Origin: Eublepharis macularius
Taxonomy: Eukaryota; Chordata; Lepidosauria; Squamata; Eublepharidae
Length of the DNA: 64,000 nucleotides
Assembly: GCF_028583425.1 (NCBI RefSeq)
Contig: NC_072792.1
Span: 11,892,176 to 11,956,175 of the forward strand
Direction of reading: 5' to 3'
Shown: positions 22,256 to 32,950 of the stretch, piece after piece
Numbering within the stretch: position 1 is the first letter of the stretch
Layout: every line of letters starts with the position of its first letter
Notes under the pieces: generated by a model
What the model saw: only the letters and a program-made list of their open reading frames with translations
What the model was told of the DNA's origin: nothing
Database searches by the model: none
Program-made: the position numbers and the translations under genes

Positions 22256-23027
22256 GTAAACATTTTTTTTTAATTTATTTGTTGGATTTATCTCCCGCCC
22301 TCCCCACGAGCTAGCTCAGGGTGGGTCACATCATAAAACCACAATTTCAAGAGACTATATATAAAATAAATACAATACATTACAGTTTAAAATTCGCAGG
22401 GAGGACAGGGTATAAATTTGATGAAATATAAAATATAAAAAATATCAGTACATATTCTGGGTAGGCATTACAGATTTCATTAGACAGTTCATGCAGCAGA
22501 ACAAAATAGGCAAGGAACCAGCCGGACAGATCGCTAACTCTTCAACCACTGTCATAGGTCTGGCGGAACATCTCCATTTTACAGGTCCAGCAAAACTGTA
22601 ATAAGTCCTGCATGGCCTGGCTCTCAACTGGGAGACCCTTCCACCAGGCTGGAGCCAAAGCCAAAAAGGCTCTGGCCCTGGTTAAGGCCAGGTGAACATC
22701 CTTGGGGCTGGGGGCCACCAGCAGATGTTGGTCTGGTGAGTGTAACACCCTCCGGGGAACATACAGGGAGAGATGGTCCTGAACATATGCAGGTCCCAGT
22801 CCGTTAAGGGCCTAAAAGGTTAATACCAACACCTTGAACTTGTACTGGAATTCAATCAGGAACCAGTACAGTTGGCACAGTACAGGTTGAATATAGGGAG
22901 TTCCTGAGAGGACGCGCATCGTCACATTCGTGACTAGTTGCAATTTCCAGGTCAGTTTCAATGGTAGCCCTGCAGCAAGAGAGAGTTACAGAACTCCAAT
23001 ATGGAGGTGACTGTTGCATGGATCACT

Positions 23028-23275
23028 ATAGTTTGATGCAGTGATTAAGAGCGCCGAGACTCTAATCTGGAGAGTTGGGTTTGATTCCTTACTTCTCCAA
23101 CTGAAGCCAGTTGGGTGACCTTCGGTCAGTCACAATTCTTCTAGAGCTCTCTCTGCCACACACATCTCACAGAGTGATCGTTGTGGGGATAATAAAAACA
23201 TACTTTGTAAACTGCTCTGAGAGAGTGTCCTGAAGGGTTGTATATAAATCGAATGTTGTTGTTGTTATTATTAGC
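23028..23275 (+). repeat. tRNA-derived SINE
   Basis: It contains a B-box-like GGGTTTGATTCC, GGGTGACCTTCGGTCAGTCA, TAAACTGCTCTGAGAGAGTG and a TTGTATATAAATCGAATGTT end with a (TTG/TTA)n tail. Same general plan as the SINE at 20.9 kb but with a different 3' part. Inserted into the L2-like LINE. Confidence 0.75.
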
Positions 23276-23450
23276 TAGGTTGTGAAAGGAGAGGTAGGAA
23301 GCAAGCTGTCTGACCTACTGAAGACAGAAGAATGCAGATCTGGCAACTGACGAGACCTGGGCCTCTATTGACAAGGAGGCATTCAGAATCACACCAATGC
23401 TCCTCACCATTGATGCAGGCTTCAAAGGCACCCTATCTGAGACTGGGACC

Positions 23451-24048
23451 AAATCCACACTTACTTTTTGTTTCCACAACTTTTTCGCAACTGTGGTGCT
23501 GTTCAAGAAGATACTCACATGCTTTCCCATTCCATGTGTTCCCCGCCATCACTGCGCACAATTGCGCTTCCTTTCTATACCACATGATAATGGCGGAAAT
23601 CTGCTTTCATAGCGCATTTGCACAATAAAGAAAGGTCGGTATACCGCAAAACCTACTTTAGTAAGCAGCAGTTTGTGTGGGAAAAGAAACAGATGATGGT
23701 CCTTTATCTTACCATCAGTTACTTTCCGCTCTCGGCTTTGAATGGAGCCTGGCTCCCCCCTATAAATACTCTGGTTTTTCCCTGGCTCTGCCTACATAAG
23801 AGTCGGAATATTGGTATAGCACAAAATTTATTTATTTTTTAAAGGGAAGTGATGTCACCATCAAAGCTGATGACGGAGGAGGGAACTGCCCACTATAACA
23901 CTTTACTCAGTGGTGTGTGGAGAACTGATTGCGCCAAGAAGACGCACTGGGAGGGTGAATGTGATGATGCACAGCATGGTAGCGGAATGAACCCAACTGC
24001 CATGACTGCGCAAGATAAGTGGATGGTGACTGCGTGTGGATTTGGCCT
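23451..24048. mobile_element. Non-autonomous TIR transposon
   Basis: Starts CCAAATCCACAC and ends GTGTGGATTTGG, perfect 12-bp terminal inverted repeats. The flanks ACTGGGA (left) and CCTGGGA (right) agree at six of seven positions and may be the target duplication. It interrupts the L2-like LINE. No transposase frame inside; it includes TATAAATA and AATAAAGAAAGG motifs of unknown meaning. The superfamily is not certain from termini alone. Confidence 0.65.
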
Positions 24049-24316
24049 GGGAGCCAGATTCCCAAGCTCAACCCGTCTTCACAGGGTTCAGCTCAGCCAA
24101 CTGCTTCATCCACACAGTCACAGGATCCAAAGCCCTGTCCAAAATGTCCATGGCCACATCTGGTCTGCCGTCCATAAACAGATACAACTGGGGGTCATCA
24201 GCATATTGACGGCAACCCAGTTTGAAATTTCAGGCAAACTGGGCAAAGGGGAGCATATAGATATTAAATAGCATTGGGGAGCAAATCACCCCTTGAGGAA
24301 CACCGTATACCACTGG

Positions 24317-25205
24317 GTACCTCTTCTGGATGAAGCGGTAAATGGGCTACTCATTAAATTTGCTGATGATACCAAATTTGGAGGAGTGGCAAACATCCAA
24401 GAAGATAAAGTTAAAATTCGACAAAACCTGAATACTCTGGAGAAGTGGGAGGTCGTGAACAGGATGCAATTCAACATAAGTGCACAGTATTACATCTGGG
24501 CCACAAAAATGTGGAGCACAAATACAGGATGGGGAATACACTTCTGGGTAGTAGTGTATGCGAAAGAGATCTTGGGGTAAGAGTGGACTGTAAACTAAAT
24601 ATGGGCAGCCAGTGTGATGCGGTGGCAAAAAAGGCAAACTCAGTCTTGGGTTGTATCAAAAGGGCCATTGCATCGAAATCACAGGAGGCCATAGTCCCTC
24701 TCTATACTGCCTTGATCAGGCCGCACCTGGAGTACTGTGTGCAGTACTGCAGGCCTCACTTCAACGAGGATGTGGACAAAATCAAGAGGGTGCAGAAGAG
24801 AGTGACGAGGATGATCAGGGGTCTTGAGACTGAGCCCTAGAAGGAAAGGCTGAGGTCCTTGGGAATGTTTCGTTTGGAGGAGACTGAGAGGGGACATGAT
24901 TGCTCTCTTTTAAATATTTGAAAGGCTATCATTTGGAGGAGGGCAAGGAGCTGTTCCAGTTGGCAGCAGAGGATAGGACTCGAAGCAAGAGGCTTAAATT
25001 ACATGCACAAAGGTACCGGCTGGATATTAGGAAAAACTTTTTCACGGTCAGAGTATTTCCAAGGTGGAATCAGCTGCCTAGGGAGGTGGTGAGCTCCCCT
25101 TCACTGGCAGTTTTCAAGAAGCGGCTGGATGAATATTTGTCAAGGATGCTTTAGGCTCATCCAGTATTGGGCAGGGGGTTGGACTAGGTCTGTATGTCCC
25201 CTCCA
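24317..25205 (+). mobile_element. CR1 LINE, 5'-truncated
   Basis: Plus-strand translation: LLIKFADDTKFGGVANIQED (catalytic FADD), CTVLHLGHKNVEHKYRMGN, ERDLGVRVDCKLNMGSQCD, YTALIRPHLEYCVQYCRPH, RGLETEP, then FKYLKGYHLEEGKELFQLAA and RKNFFTVRVFPRWNQLPREV. Frame shifts occur near 24470 and 24840. The 3' end CTCCAACTCTGTGATTCTGTG is the CR1 tail. It is inserted opposite to the host L2-like LINE. Confidence 0.92.
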
Positions 25206-25999
25206 ACTCTGTGATTCTGTGAACATCTGCCCCCCAAGCGCAACCTGCTGTCCCTGACCATGGCGAAAAGAGACCCACCACTTCAAGACAGCCCCACTTA
25301 TCCCCACATCAGTGAGAGGAAGAAGGTCATAACGGACTGTGTCGAACGTTGCTGTCAGATCCATTAACACCAGTAGTGCCAAGCTGTCTTAATCCAGGTG
25401 CCGATGAAGATCATTTCTGAGAGCAACCAATGCTGTCTCCCTCCCGTGGCCCGGGAGGAAGCCCGACTGAAATGGATCTAGGACCAAGGAGTTATCTAGG
25501 AATACCTGCAGCTGCTCTGCCACCTTCCCCTTAATCACCTTACCCAGGAACAGGAGATTTGATACTGGGCAGTAACTGGACGGATTGGTGGGGTCCAAAA
25601 ATGGCTTCTTCAGAAAGGACCTTGCCACTGCCTCTTTCAATGCTACAGGGAACACAGCCAAGCTCAGATAGATTAATAGTCTCCATTAATGGGGCCCAAA
25701 GTTTGTCACCACTTGATTTAACCAGCCCATGACATACAAAGCTCCAAGTGGCATGTTGTAGGCCTCATAGCAGCCAGGGTCCTATCAACTTCATCCTGGG
25801 AGAGGGAGTTGAAGTGATCTAAAACCAAACCAGAAGGCAGTCAAGGGGTCTCCAGTTCATGTACTGTATCAACTGTGTCCGGCAAGTCCTGGTGGAGGGA
25901 CAAGATTTTGCCTACAAAGAAGCTCCCAAAGGCCTCACAATCAAATTGAATCAACAATTTGCTGTTCTCCCTGTGATAGGGAGACTAAATATTAGATTA

Positions 26000-26285
26000 T
26001 TCTAAATAACTGCACTGGAGAAGTCATTTGTAGTGTTGAAATTAGATACCATCAATATGTGGACAACATCAAGCTCTACATTTTGCTATCCAAATCCCCT
26101 AGTAATTCAATAGAGATCCTAAGCTGATCCAGAAGGTGGTGCTGTGTGACGATTGCTCATTTCCATGGCACTTGTGTTAGGAGCTTCCTCATGGTGCCAT
26201 TATGCCTCCCATACTATTTAACATTGACATGAAACTACTGGAAGAATCATCTGGAAATGTGGAATTGGGCTGCCAGCCCGGTAGC
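26000..26285 (+). pseudogene. Short LINE RT remnant
   Basis: YHQYVDNIKLYILLSK in plus-strand translation resembles the YADDTQLY active-site region of L2/CR1 RTs with both catalytic residues altered. The downstream GASSWCHYASHTI-type text suggests the PQGS region in a rearranged order. Weak assignment, very decayed. Confidence 0.35.
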
Positions 26286-26309
26286 ATGAACTGGATCCAG
26301 TACCCTAGC

Positions 26310-26824
26310 TGTCAGTCCCTGGCAGTTAGGTCCCCAAGTTCTCCACAGTTAACACACAGGTGTTCCAGTTGAAGTAACTTTATTAGAGATCCATTCAGCA
26401 CAAGCTGCATAGACAGTGAAATTGGCAGAAGCGACATATGTGGGGTTAGCAAGATTATAGGGAATCTTTCCTTAGGAAAGAGGATTGTTAACGGGGGTGG
26501 GGAGGTGTTGGAGTGAGACGTTGTTTTAGAGCAGATAGTGAGAAAGATGAACTTATCTTCTTGGTTCTCAAAATGGATATATTTTGAGCCAGTTTCAGCT
26601 GGCAGTCAAGGACACTGGCTCAGTACAGCGAGAAAGAGAAAGTAAACATTTGCAAGATAACCTGCTGGCATCACAGCAAGAAAGAACTTCCCATACTCTC
26701 AGATACCAGAAGCAGAGCCCATATACGTTCATTGCAGATATGCAGGAGGCATATATGACACTAGCTTGCATCTGTTTCCTCCTAGGTTGGGCTACCCGTG
26801 AGCATACCAAGTAGGATTGCAACA
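26310..26824 (-). mobile_element. LTR, minus orientation
   Basis: The minus strand starts TGTTGCAATCCTACTTGG and ends CAGGGACTGACA (TG...CA, 515 bp). A polyadenylation signal TCTCTAATAAAGTTACTTC lies about 60 bases before the end, as in the Gypsy LTR at 3.1-3.6 kb, which also ends CTGACA. GGTACTGGATCC follows inside and may be a decayed primer-binding site. No coding region is attached. Confidence 0.6.
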
Positions 26825-27970
26825 GTGCCTCCCCCACCCCACTCCTTCCTCTAATGGCTTAGGGGCCATTAATTTTCTTCTTTGCTCTCTATGGAATGAC
26901 AGGTTTAATATGAAATAATTAAATATTTCACACTTTTGATGGCTTCCTCCTCTATGCAGCTGATCTTTCAAAGGTCAGTGTAAGCTATTTCAAGGAACTA
27001 AGGATTGAATAATACAAACTAAGTGCAAAAGGTGTAACGTTCATCACTATATGCTACGGGATGAACTGGACAACAGAACCATGCATTTATGTTAACTAAA
27101 GTATAAACTCACTTCCCAAACAACTGGACTACAGCAAATATAAAACCAACAAGAAAAGGGCCCTAATCCAATACAATGAATAAAACGTTTGAAATGTATT
27201 TTCCTGGTTTATCTTTCAGGCATTGGCCCTATCTTCCATTTTCCCTTCTGGATTGTATATAAACGACAGAAGAGTGCCTGCCATCTTTAATGAGATCCTG
27301 TTATTAACATTATGGTATAATGAAACACTCATTAAACAAAATTAAATAATGTGAATTTTTGCAGATTAAGTCTGTATAAAATCTGCCTGCTGCAAGTACT
27401 TACGGATATCATAAGTTTTAGTCTCATGATATGAGCCAATGGGGGCTTCAATGGCACATGGCTGTAAGAGGGGAGGAGCTACTCCTTTTGCCCTTGTGTG
27501 AAGATCAGAAAAAACAAGTGGGTGGAGACCAAAGATGCACTGTTTTCTTTAATTGCGCAAATTCCTGATAACAAGGAGAAAGTTCTACTGGGCTTGGAGG
27601 CATTGCTTTAAACGGCAGAGCTTGCCTGAAGCATGTGGGGAGAGGGGACTAGAAACACCTGAGTAGAGCTGTGGTGAAGTATATGGCCTCCACTATTTTC
27701 AGGTACAGCTTTAAAAGCCAAAGCTTACCTAACCCATGAGCTGAAGGACAAGAGTCAAAGAGCCCTTCATCTTTGACTCTTACCCCATGGCCTCACTGAC
27801 CTAGACCAGCAAGAGTAATCCAGTCTAACATGATTCTCCAAGTACATAGGACAAAATATTTTTTCCTAGCAGATATGGCTCCGCATTTACTGATCCTGGG
27901 TATTAGAACTATAGTTTTTTTAAAAATCTGAATACCTTGAAATTGGAAAATTGTGTTTTAATCTTTTAAT
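26825..27970. other. Unassigned DNA
   Basis: No gene or named repeat seen; mixed composition with scattered short poly-A and poly-T runs. Confidence 0.4.
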
Positions 27971-27974
27971 TTGG

Positions 27975-28075
27975 TTAACTAGACTATTCTTTATATGATT
28001 TTTACATTGTTTGCTGCCTTGAATTTAAAAAATGTGGAATGCAAAGGTTTTAAATAAATAAATACCAGCAGTAAT
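27975..28075 (+). repeat. L2-like LINE 3' tail remnant
   Basis: TTGTTTGCTGCCTTGAATTT followed by TGGAATGCAAAGGTTTTAAA and TAAATAAAT resembles the 3' ends at 6.15 kb and 22.3 kb. Short and degenerate. Confidence 0.45.
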
Positions 28076-28079
28076 TGTG

Positions 28080-28640
28080 GCAACAGAACAGCTGGGATGA
28101 TGACAGGAAAGAGCTCTAGCTAAAGCTCTCCAGCGCTTCAAAGCCTTGGCTCTAAGTTTGCCAACTGGACTGAATGAACAATGTCAAACCTGTTACTCAT
28201 GAGCATAGTTATCATTTCACAGTCTTTCCTACAACACTGAGGAGCAACTAAGTGTTCATTTGCCAGGACCAAAGAAAATGCTGAAGAGTATTATCAGGAG
28301 CAAAATCACCTCACACTTTTAAAAGAGCCAGATTTCACCAGCTATTTCCACTCTTCAACCTCTCAAATGAAAGAATCTGGACTAAGGTTATAGGATTAGC
28401 CCTTGAGACAGAAGATTGTGGCACTGGGCAACTGCCAGTATGGTGCCGTGTTTCCTCACACCACAGCCAGAAAACAAGATCTCTTCAGAAAGTGTGCTGA
28501 GATCATGGTAACTTTGGCTTTCTGTACCTCATAATTCTGAGCATCAGACTGAGGGGATGGAAGATCTAAACACCTTGAGGCTAGATGTTAACTCTTGCTG
28601 TGCTTTCACACAGGAACTGGGCCCTAAAACTTGGTACTTG
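28080..28640. other. Unassigned DNA
   Basis: Flank of the L1-like element. No coding or repeat signal recognised. Confidence 0.4.
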
Positions 28641-28643
28641 CTT

Positions 28644-28658
28644 ATTCCCTGAAATCAT
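28644..28658. repeat. Target-site duplication, left copy
   Basis: ATTCCCTGAAATCAT, identical to 30240-30254. The perfect 15-bp repeat defines the ends of the L1-like element and indicates recent insertion by target-primed reverse transcription. Confidence 0.93.
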
Positions 28659-28956
28659 TTTTTTTTATAATAGTTTTTTTATTTTCAATATCTAACATAC
28701 AACTACTACATACATACATACCCTACAAAACAGTAACTACAAAAGACTACAATAGCACAAGGGGTAGGAAAGAAGAGAGAAAAAAGAGAGAGGGAGGGAG
28801 GGGTGGAGAAAAGGGGAAGGTACCCTACAAACACTAAACACTAAACACTACATTTCTGTTTTCCCTTCATACTGCCATTATTCAAAAGTTAAAGCTTTAT
28901 ATTATATTGATGGAGTGGTTGACCTTACTAAATGCAAATTACAATTTAATTTCAAG

Positions 28957-29838
28957 TTAGATTTTTCTTCCCCTCCTGGGTCCCGGACGGAGTTCTCTCT
29001 GCGCAACTGCAGCCGCAGTGCTCGTTTCCTCCCCCTCCCCCTCAGGCTTCTCCTTTTCGTCTAGCTTGGTGCACTGGAATTCTGGGTTCCTGTCCTCAAA
29101 ATCCCTTAGTTGATCTTCTGATAATATCTTAAAGGCTTGATCTTTATGGGTGAACCAGATTCCTTCTGGAAATAACCATTTGTACTTTATTCCACGTTCT
29201 CTCAGAAGAGCTGCGAACTTTTTATACTTAAAACGTCTTTTCCGGACTAGAAATGGGACGTCTTTCAATATCTTAATTTTATTGCCCAAAAAGTCCAAAT
29301 CCGCATTATATGAATTGTATAGGATAGTGTCCCGGATCCTCTTAGATGAAAAATCGATGATGATCTCGCGCGGCAACTGACGCTTCATTGCATACTTTGA
29401 AGTAGCCCGACGGGCTTCCAAAATGGCGCTTTTAACTTCTTCTTTAGTTGCCCTCGCGGGTATCGCCAATAGTTCCGAGACAAGACCCCGTAAGTCCTCG
29501 TTTTCCTCCTCTTTCACATTCTGGAGGCGCAAAATTGTCTGTGTTCGTTCCACTTGTAGCCCGATCAACTGATTCTCCACCAGTTTAAGCTCTTTATTCG
29601 TAGCCTTCACGAGTGACGCACTTTCCCGAGCAGACTTCTCTGCCCCCCCCGCTGCTTCCTTGATGGTTTTCACTTCGCTCTCAATTAAGCCCACCCTTTG
29701 ATCTGTTTCATTCAGCTTGTCAACAAAGGGTTTTATAGCTTCACCAACTGCCCTCCGTACAATTTCCTCCAGCGATTCTCCCTTTAAGGCAGCCGAAACT
29801 GACTTGCCAAGGGCAGGACTTTGTTTTTTTGTTGCCAT
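28957..29838 (-). CDS. L1-type ORF1 protein (RNA-binding chaperone), intact
   Basis: 293 codons from an ATG in good context (AAAATGG) to a stop. The N-terminus is basic (MATKKQSPALGKSVSAALKG). Residues about 35-115 are a predicted coiled coil (ETDQRVGLIESEVKTIKEA, NKELKLVENQLIGLQVERT), which would trimerise. Residues about 115-195 match the RRM region (LRLQNVKEEENEDLRGLVSE, QLPREIIIDFSSKRIRDTIL). Residues about 200-265 match the C-terminal domain (FKYKKFAALLRERGIKYKWL, TDxxF-like FTHKDQAFKILSEDQL). The tail is acidic then Arg-rich (GPRRGRKI). In L1 this protein coats the element RNA in cytoplasmic particles and aids strand annealing. It is the longest undamaged frame in the window. The stop is followed by the 3' region, not ORF2. 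Confidence 0.92.
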   Translation of the reverse strand: MATKKQSPALGKSVSAALKGESLEEIVRRAVGEAIKPFVDKLNETDQRVGLIESEVKTIKEAAGGAEKSARESASLVKATNKELKLVENQLIGLQVERTQTILRLQNVKEEENEDLRGLVSELLAIPARATKEEVKSAILEARRATSKYAMKRQLPREIIIDFSSKRIRDTILYNSYNADLDFLGNKIKILKDVPFLVRKRRFKYKKFAALLRERGIKYKWLFPEGIWFTHKDQAFKILSEDQLRDFEDRNPEFQCTKLDEKEKPEGEGEETSTAAAVAQRELRPGPRRGRKI

Positions 29839-30239
29839 TTTGGGGGGGGGGCACCAACCAAATTTTGAGACTCAGCAAAGGGGAAGAGTGAGCCTTCTTA
29901 GCTTCAGATCTCACCTCTCCTTCACGTACGCTTGTAATAACAGAAGGAATTCGCTTACTTGTAGGCTCTCGCCTAGTTCTGCTCTTTGCCGTTTCTCATG
30001 GCCCGGCAGCACTCGAGGCGCCGCGCACGTCCGCCGGCCTCCGTAGGGACAAACGGGCAATTAACCCCCCGCATCGATTCCGGGGGGCTCTTCCCGCAGC
30101 GTCCCGGACCCAGCCTCCCTCACTGGGAGTTTTGGGGGCTAATCTTCGCAGATCAGCCGCCCGGACAGGGTGCTCGGCCGCTTCCTCTCGAGCCAGCGAA
30201 GAGGAGCGTCCGACATGGCGGAGAAAACGAAACCGAACC
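29839..30239 (-). promoter_or_regulatory. 5' UTR and probable internal promoter of the ORF1-only element
   Basis: GC-rich and CpG-dense, beginning TGGTTCGGTTTCG on the minus strand. Near the start, TTCTCCGCCATGTCGGACGC contains a CCATnTT-like/ATG context comparable with the YY1-type start of L1 promoters, although the match is loose. An upstream open frame (30241-29996) begins there but looks incidental. Because retrotransposed elements carry their promoter inside, this segment would drive new transcripts. Confidence 0.55.
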
Positions 30240-30254
30240 ATTCCCTGAAATCAT
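30240..30254. repeat. Target-site duplication, right copy
   Basis: ATTCCCTGAAATCAT, identical to 28644-28658. Confidence 0.93.
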
Positions 30255-30805
30255 GAAGCAGTTAATTCTTCCTCTTCTACCAACATGTTTGGCAATCTAC
30301 TCAGTGGAATTTTCTCCTAGTATACCTGCCGAGACTTTTACCTCCCCTGAAGACAAGGAAGGAGGATAGGGGCCTCATTTTTTTAAAGAGTTGTTGGGGA
30401 GAGGTTTGATGCTAGAGTGACAAGTTTGGACCTCCGTAGAAGGGCCAAGAGGAAGAACTGGTCTTCTTGTCTGCCAGACATGGAGGCAGCCTTGGCCTGC
30501 CACAAAGGTTTGACCTGGAACACTGTTTTAAGTCCCAACTCCCAAACTCGCTAGGTGATCTTAGGAACGACAGTCACAGTTTCAGTCTCTGTTGACAAGA
30601 TGGAGACAATAATGCTGCTTTATCATACAGTATTATGGTATATGTAGCATATTACACAAATGCAAAATACACACAAACACATGATGCCCCATTTTACACA
30701 TTAGGTGTCTAGTTTGTTCCTAGATCCCCAAGTCCGCATGCTGGAAAGCTGGAGATTTTGGGCCTGCTGACTGTGGAGGGTTCAAAAGGATCCAAAGCCC
30801 TGGCC
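30255..30805. other. Unassigned DNA
   Basis: Flank between the L1-like element and a CR1. No gene or repeat recognised. Confidence 0.4.
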
Positions 30806-30811
30806 AAAATA

Positions 30812-31391
30812 TCCAAAAGGGCCATTGCACTGAAATCGCAGGAGGTCATAGTCCCTCTCTATACTGCCTTGGTCAGGCCGCACCTGGAGTATTGCGTGCA
30901 GTTCTGGAGGCCTCACTTCAAAAAGGATGTGGACAAAATTAAGAGGGCGCAGAAGAGAGCGACGAGAATGATCAGTGGTCTGGAGACCCCCTACGATCAA
31001 AGACGGAGGTCCTTTGGAATGTTTAGTTTGGAGAAGAGGAGGTTGAGGGGGGACATGATTGCTCTCTTTAAGTATCTGAAAGGCTGTCATTTAGAGGAGG
31101 GCAAGGAGCTGTTCCAGTTGGCAGCAGAGGATAGGACTCGAAGCAATGGACTTAAATTACATGCAGAAAGGTACTGGCTGGATATTAGGAAAAACCTTTT
31201 CACAGTCAGAGTAGTTCAAAGGTGGAATCAGTTGCCTAGGGAAGTGGTGAGCTCCCCTTCACTGGAAGTTTTCAAGAAGTGGCTGGATGAGTATTTGTCA
31301 GGGATGATTTAGGCTCATCCTGCATTGGGCAGGGGGTTGGACTGGAAGATCTGTATGGCCCCTTCCAACTCTGTGATTTTGTGATTCTATT
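30812..31391 (+). mobile_element. CR1 LINE 3' end, ORF2 C-terminus open
   Basis: The frame continues without a stop to 31312: LYTALVRPHLEYCVQFWRPH, RMISGLETPYDQRRRSFGMF, RGDMIALFKYLKGCHLEEGK, LDIRKNLFTVRVVQRWNQLP and REVVSSPSLEVFKKWLDEYL. The 3' UTR ends CTCTGTGATTTTGTGATTCT. Only about 165 codons of the RT C-terminus are present. It is less diverged than the copy at 24.3 kb in having no frameshift. Confidence 0.9.
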
Positions 31392-31442
31392 ACATTGTGT
31401 GAAATTAGTACAATCAATGGCAAGGACAAGGGCAGGCATTTC

Positions 31443-31551
31443 CATATAGTGTCAAGAACCTTTCCATAAACAATGTGATAGGGTAAATGAATACAGTGTC
31501 AAGAACCTTTCCATAAACAATTTCATAGGATAAATGAATACAAGTTTACAA
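31443..31551. repeat. Tandem duplication of about 54 bp
   Basis: AGTGTCAAGAACCTTTCCAT and the following text up to AATGAATAC occurs twice in a row (about 31449-31500 and 31496-31551) with three differences. Confidence 0.85.
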
Positions 31552-31744
31552 AGACATAGTATTAGCAAGGATCCAATACAGGGTTGAAGAATTGCTGAAA
31601 CAGAACATAATCAGTTCTAAGACTTACATTAAACATGAAGCACAGGTAGTACATAGGAGTACATATTTAAAGCAACAGATAAAATGTAAGGCAACATAAT
31701 GGTGAAGTCTATGGCTCCTAACTCATTAGTGAAACATCTGGGAC

Positions 31745-32290
31745 CCCTTTCCTACAATATCGCCCTCTTAGCTGAGAAAAAGGCCTTTTTGAATAATTCA
31801 GTTTTGCATCGTTTGCAGAAAGTCAGGAGTGTGGGGGCTCTCCTGACCTCCTCAGGCAGGCTGGTTCCATAGAGTAGGGGCCACCACAGAGAAAGCCCGC
31901 ATACGGGCTGCTGTTGATTTCACCCATGTACAGGCTGGCACCTGCAAGAGACCTTGTTCAGATGAGCGAAGCTGCTGTGGAGGGACATAGAGAGGGAGGC
32001 GGTCCTGTAGGTATGCTGGACCAAGGCCATGAAGAGCGTTGTATGTAATAACCAATACCTTGAACTGAGCACGGTAACTGGAGTGACTGTAGGATGGGAG
32101 TGATGTTCAAGCTCCTGCTCACTCTGGATAATAGTTCAGCCTCAGCATTTTGTACCAATTGGAGTCTCCTAGCTAACTTAGACGGGAGACCTATGTGTAG
32201 TGCATTAGGATAGTCAAGTTTTGATGTTACCATAGCATGGATCCAGGTGGCCAGGTCAGGTGTACGAAGCCATTTTCCAGGCTACAGTGA
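31745..32290 (-). mobile_element. L2-like LINE, ORF2 C-terminal fragment
   Basis: Minus-strand translation: MVTSKLDYPNALHIGLPSKL, RRLQLVQNAEAELLSRVSR, then in another frame MVITYNALHGLGPAYLQDRL, PLYVPPQQLRSSEQGLLQVP and RAFSVVAPTLWNQ. These are the standard L2-type C-terminal motifs. One frameshift; 3' UTR missing or decayed. Confidence 0.85.
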
Positions 32291-32399
32291 GGTTGTAGTA
32301 AGCATTTTTTGCAGATGCCTTAACTTGTTTTTCTAGTAGTAGCACTGGATCCAGTATAACCCCATGCCTCTTAACCAAATTACTTCTGTGCATGCTGGA

Positions 32400-32950
32400 T
32401 AGTTTCTGCGATGGAGTATGCTGCTGTTCCCACTAAAACCTTCATTGGTGCATGTTCAATGGAAGTTTTAGCAGAAGAGGAAGCATGCTGTGTACCAGAA
32501 ATTATACAGCATGTTGGAATGCATCCACATGATCCAAGCCAATGCTATGAACAAAATATTAGCAATCCTCATGGGATTTTAAAGCAATATCTTAAATTCA
32601 ACCAGAAACAACTGACTCAAGGCAGGAAACATTCTCCGGGTTTCTTTCTAAAGACAGTCAATTAAGAAAAATATTTATAGTAATAACATTGCATCTGCTG
32701 ATTCCTAGGACACCATCATCAAATGACTAAAGCATTCTGACAGCATCTGGGTAGACAAGTCACACTAACCAATAATCACTTCTTATAAAATCCACCCAAA
32801 TTAGAAAATCGAATAATAAAAAAACATGAATAAATTCATAACAGGCCTTTAAAATGATTTGTATCTGAACTGCCTAAATAGGTATTCTGCCCACACAATT
32901 TTAAGACATTAATTCATTTTTCTTCATATATTAATATGATTTTTTTTGCA
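32400..32950. other. Unassigned DNA
   Basis: An 84-codon plus-strand frame (32411-32665, MEYAAVPTKTFIGACSMEVL) has no recognisable domain. No repeat family seen. Confidence 0.35.

Larger units (their letters stand above)
22258..25980 (-). mobile_element. L2-like LINE, minus strand, split by three insertions
   Basis: Pieces in order from the 3' end: 22258-22985 (3' tail visible as TTTATTTGTTGGATTTATCT on plus; minus translation ALTRARAFLALAPAWWKGLP), 23280-23450, 24049-24316, and 25206-25980. The last holds RT motifs on the minus strand: FLKKPFLDPTNPSSYCPVSN, FQSGFLPGHGRETALVALRN and VLMDLTATFDTVRYDLL (catalytic Asp region). Between the pieces lie a SINE (23028-23275), a TIR element (23451-24048) and a sense-opposed CR1 (24317-25205). 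Many frameshifts; an old, dead copy that served as a landing site for later elements. Confidence 0.8.
28659..30239 (-). mobile_element. ORF1-only L1-like retrotransposon (HAL1-like), complete
   Basis: The minus-strand element is 1581 bp: GC-rich 5' region (30239-29839), intact ORF1 (29838-28957), a 3' region of about 300 bp with a pyrimidine-rich stretch, and an A-rich tail AATAAAAAAACTATTATAAA. Perfect 15-bp duplications flank it exactly. There is no ORF2, not even a remnant, between the ORF1 stop and the tail. The 3' region does not look like the L1 3' UTR at 59.66-59.90 kb, which is purine-rich. This fits a stand-alone non-autonomous lineage of the kind called HAL1 in mammals, mobilised by an L1 ORF2 protein in trans. 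Alternatives are a one-off internal deletion or a spliced L1 RNA that was reverse-transcribed. Confidence 0.85.

Noticed and set aside
29717..30369. Plus-strand frames over the 5' region of the L1-like element, and the minus-strand frame 29996-30241
   Set aside because: They lie in a GC-rich promoter/5' UTR where stops are rare, have no domain, and one crosses the target-duplication border.
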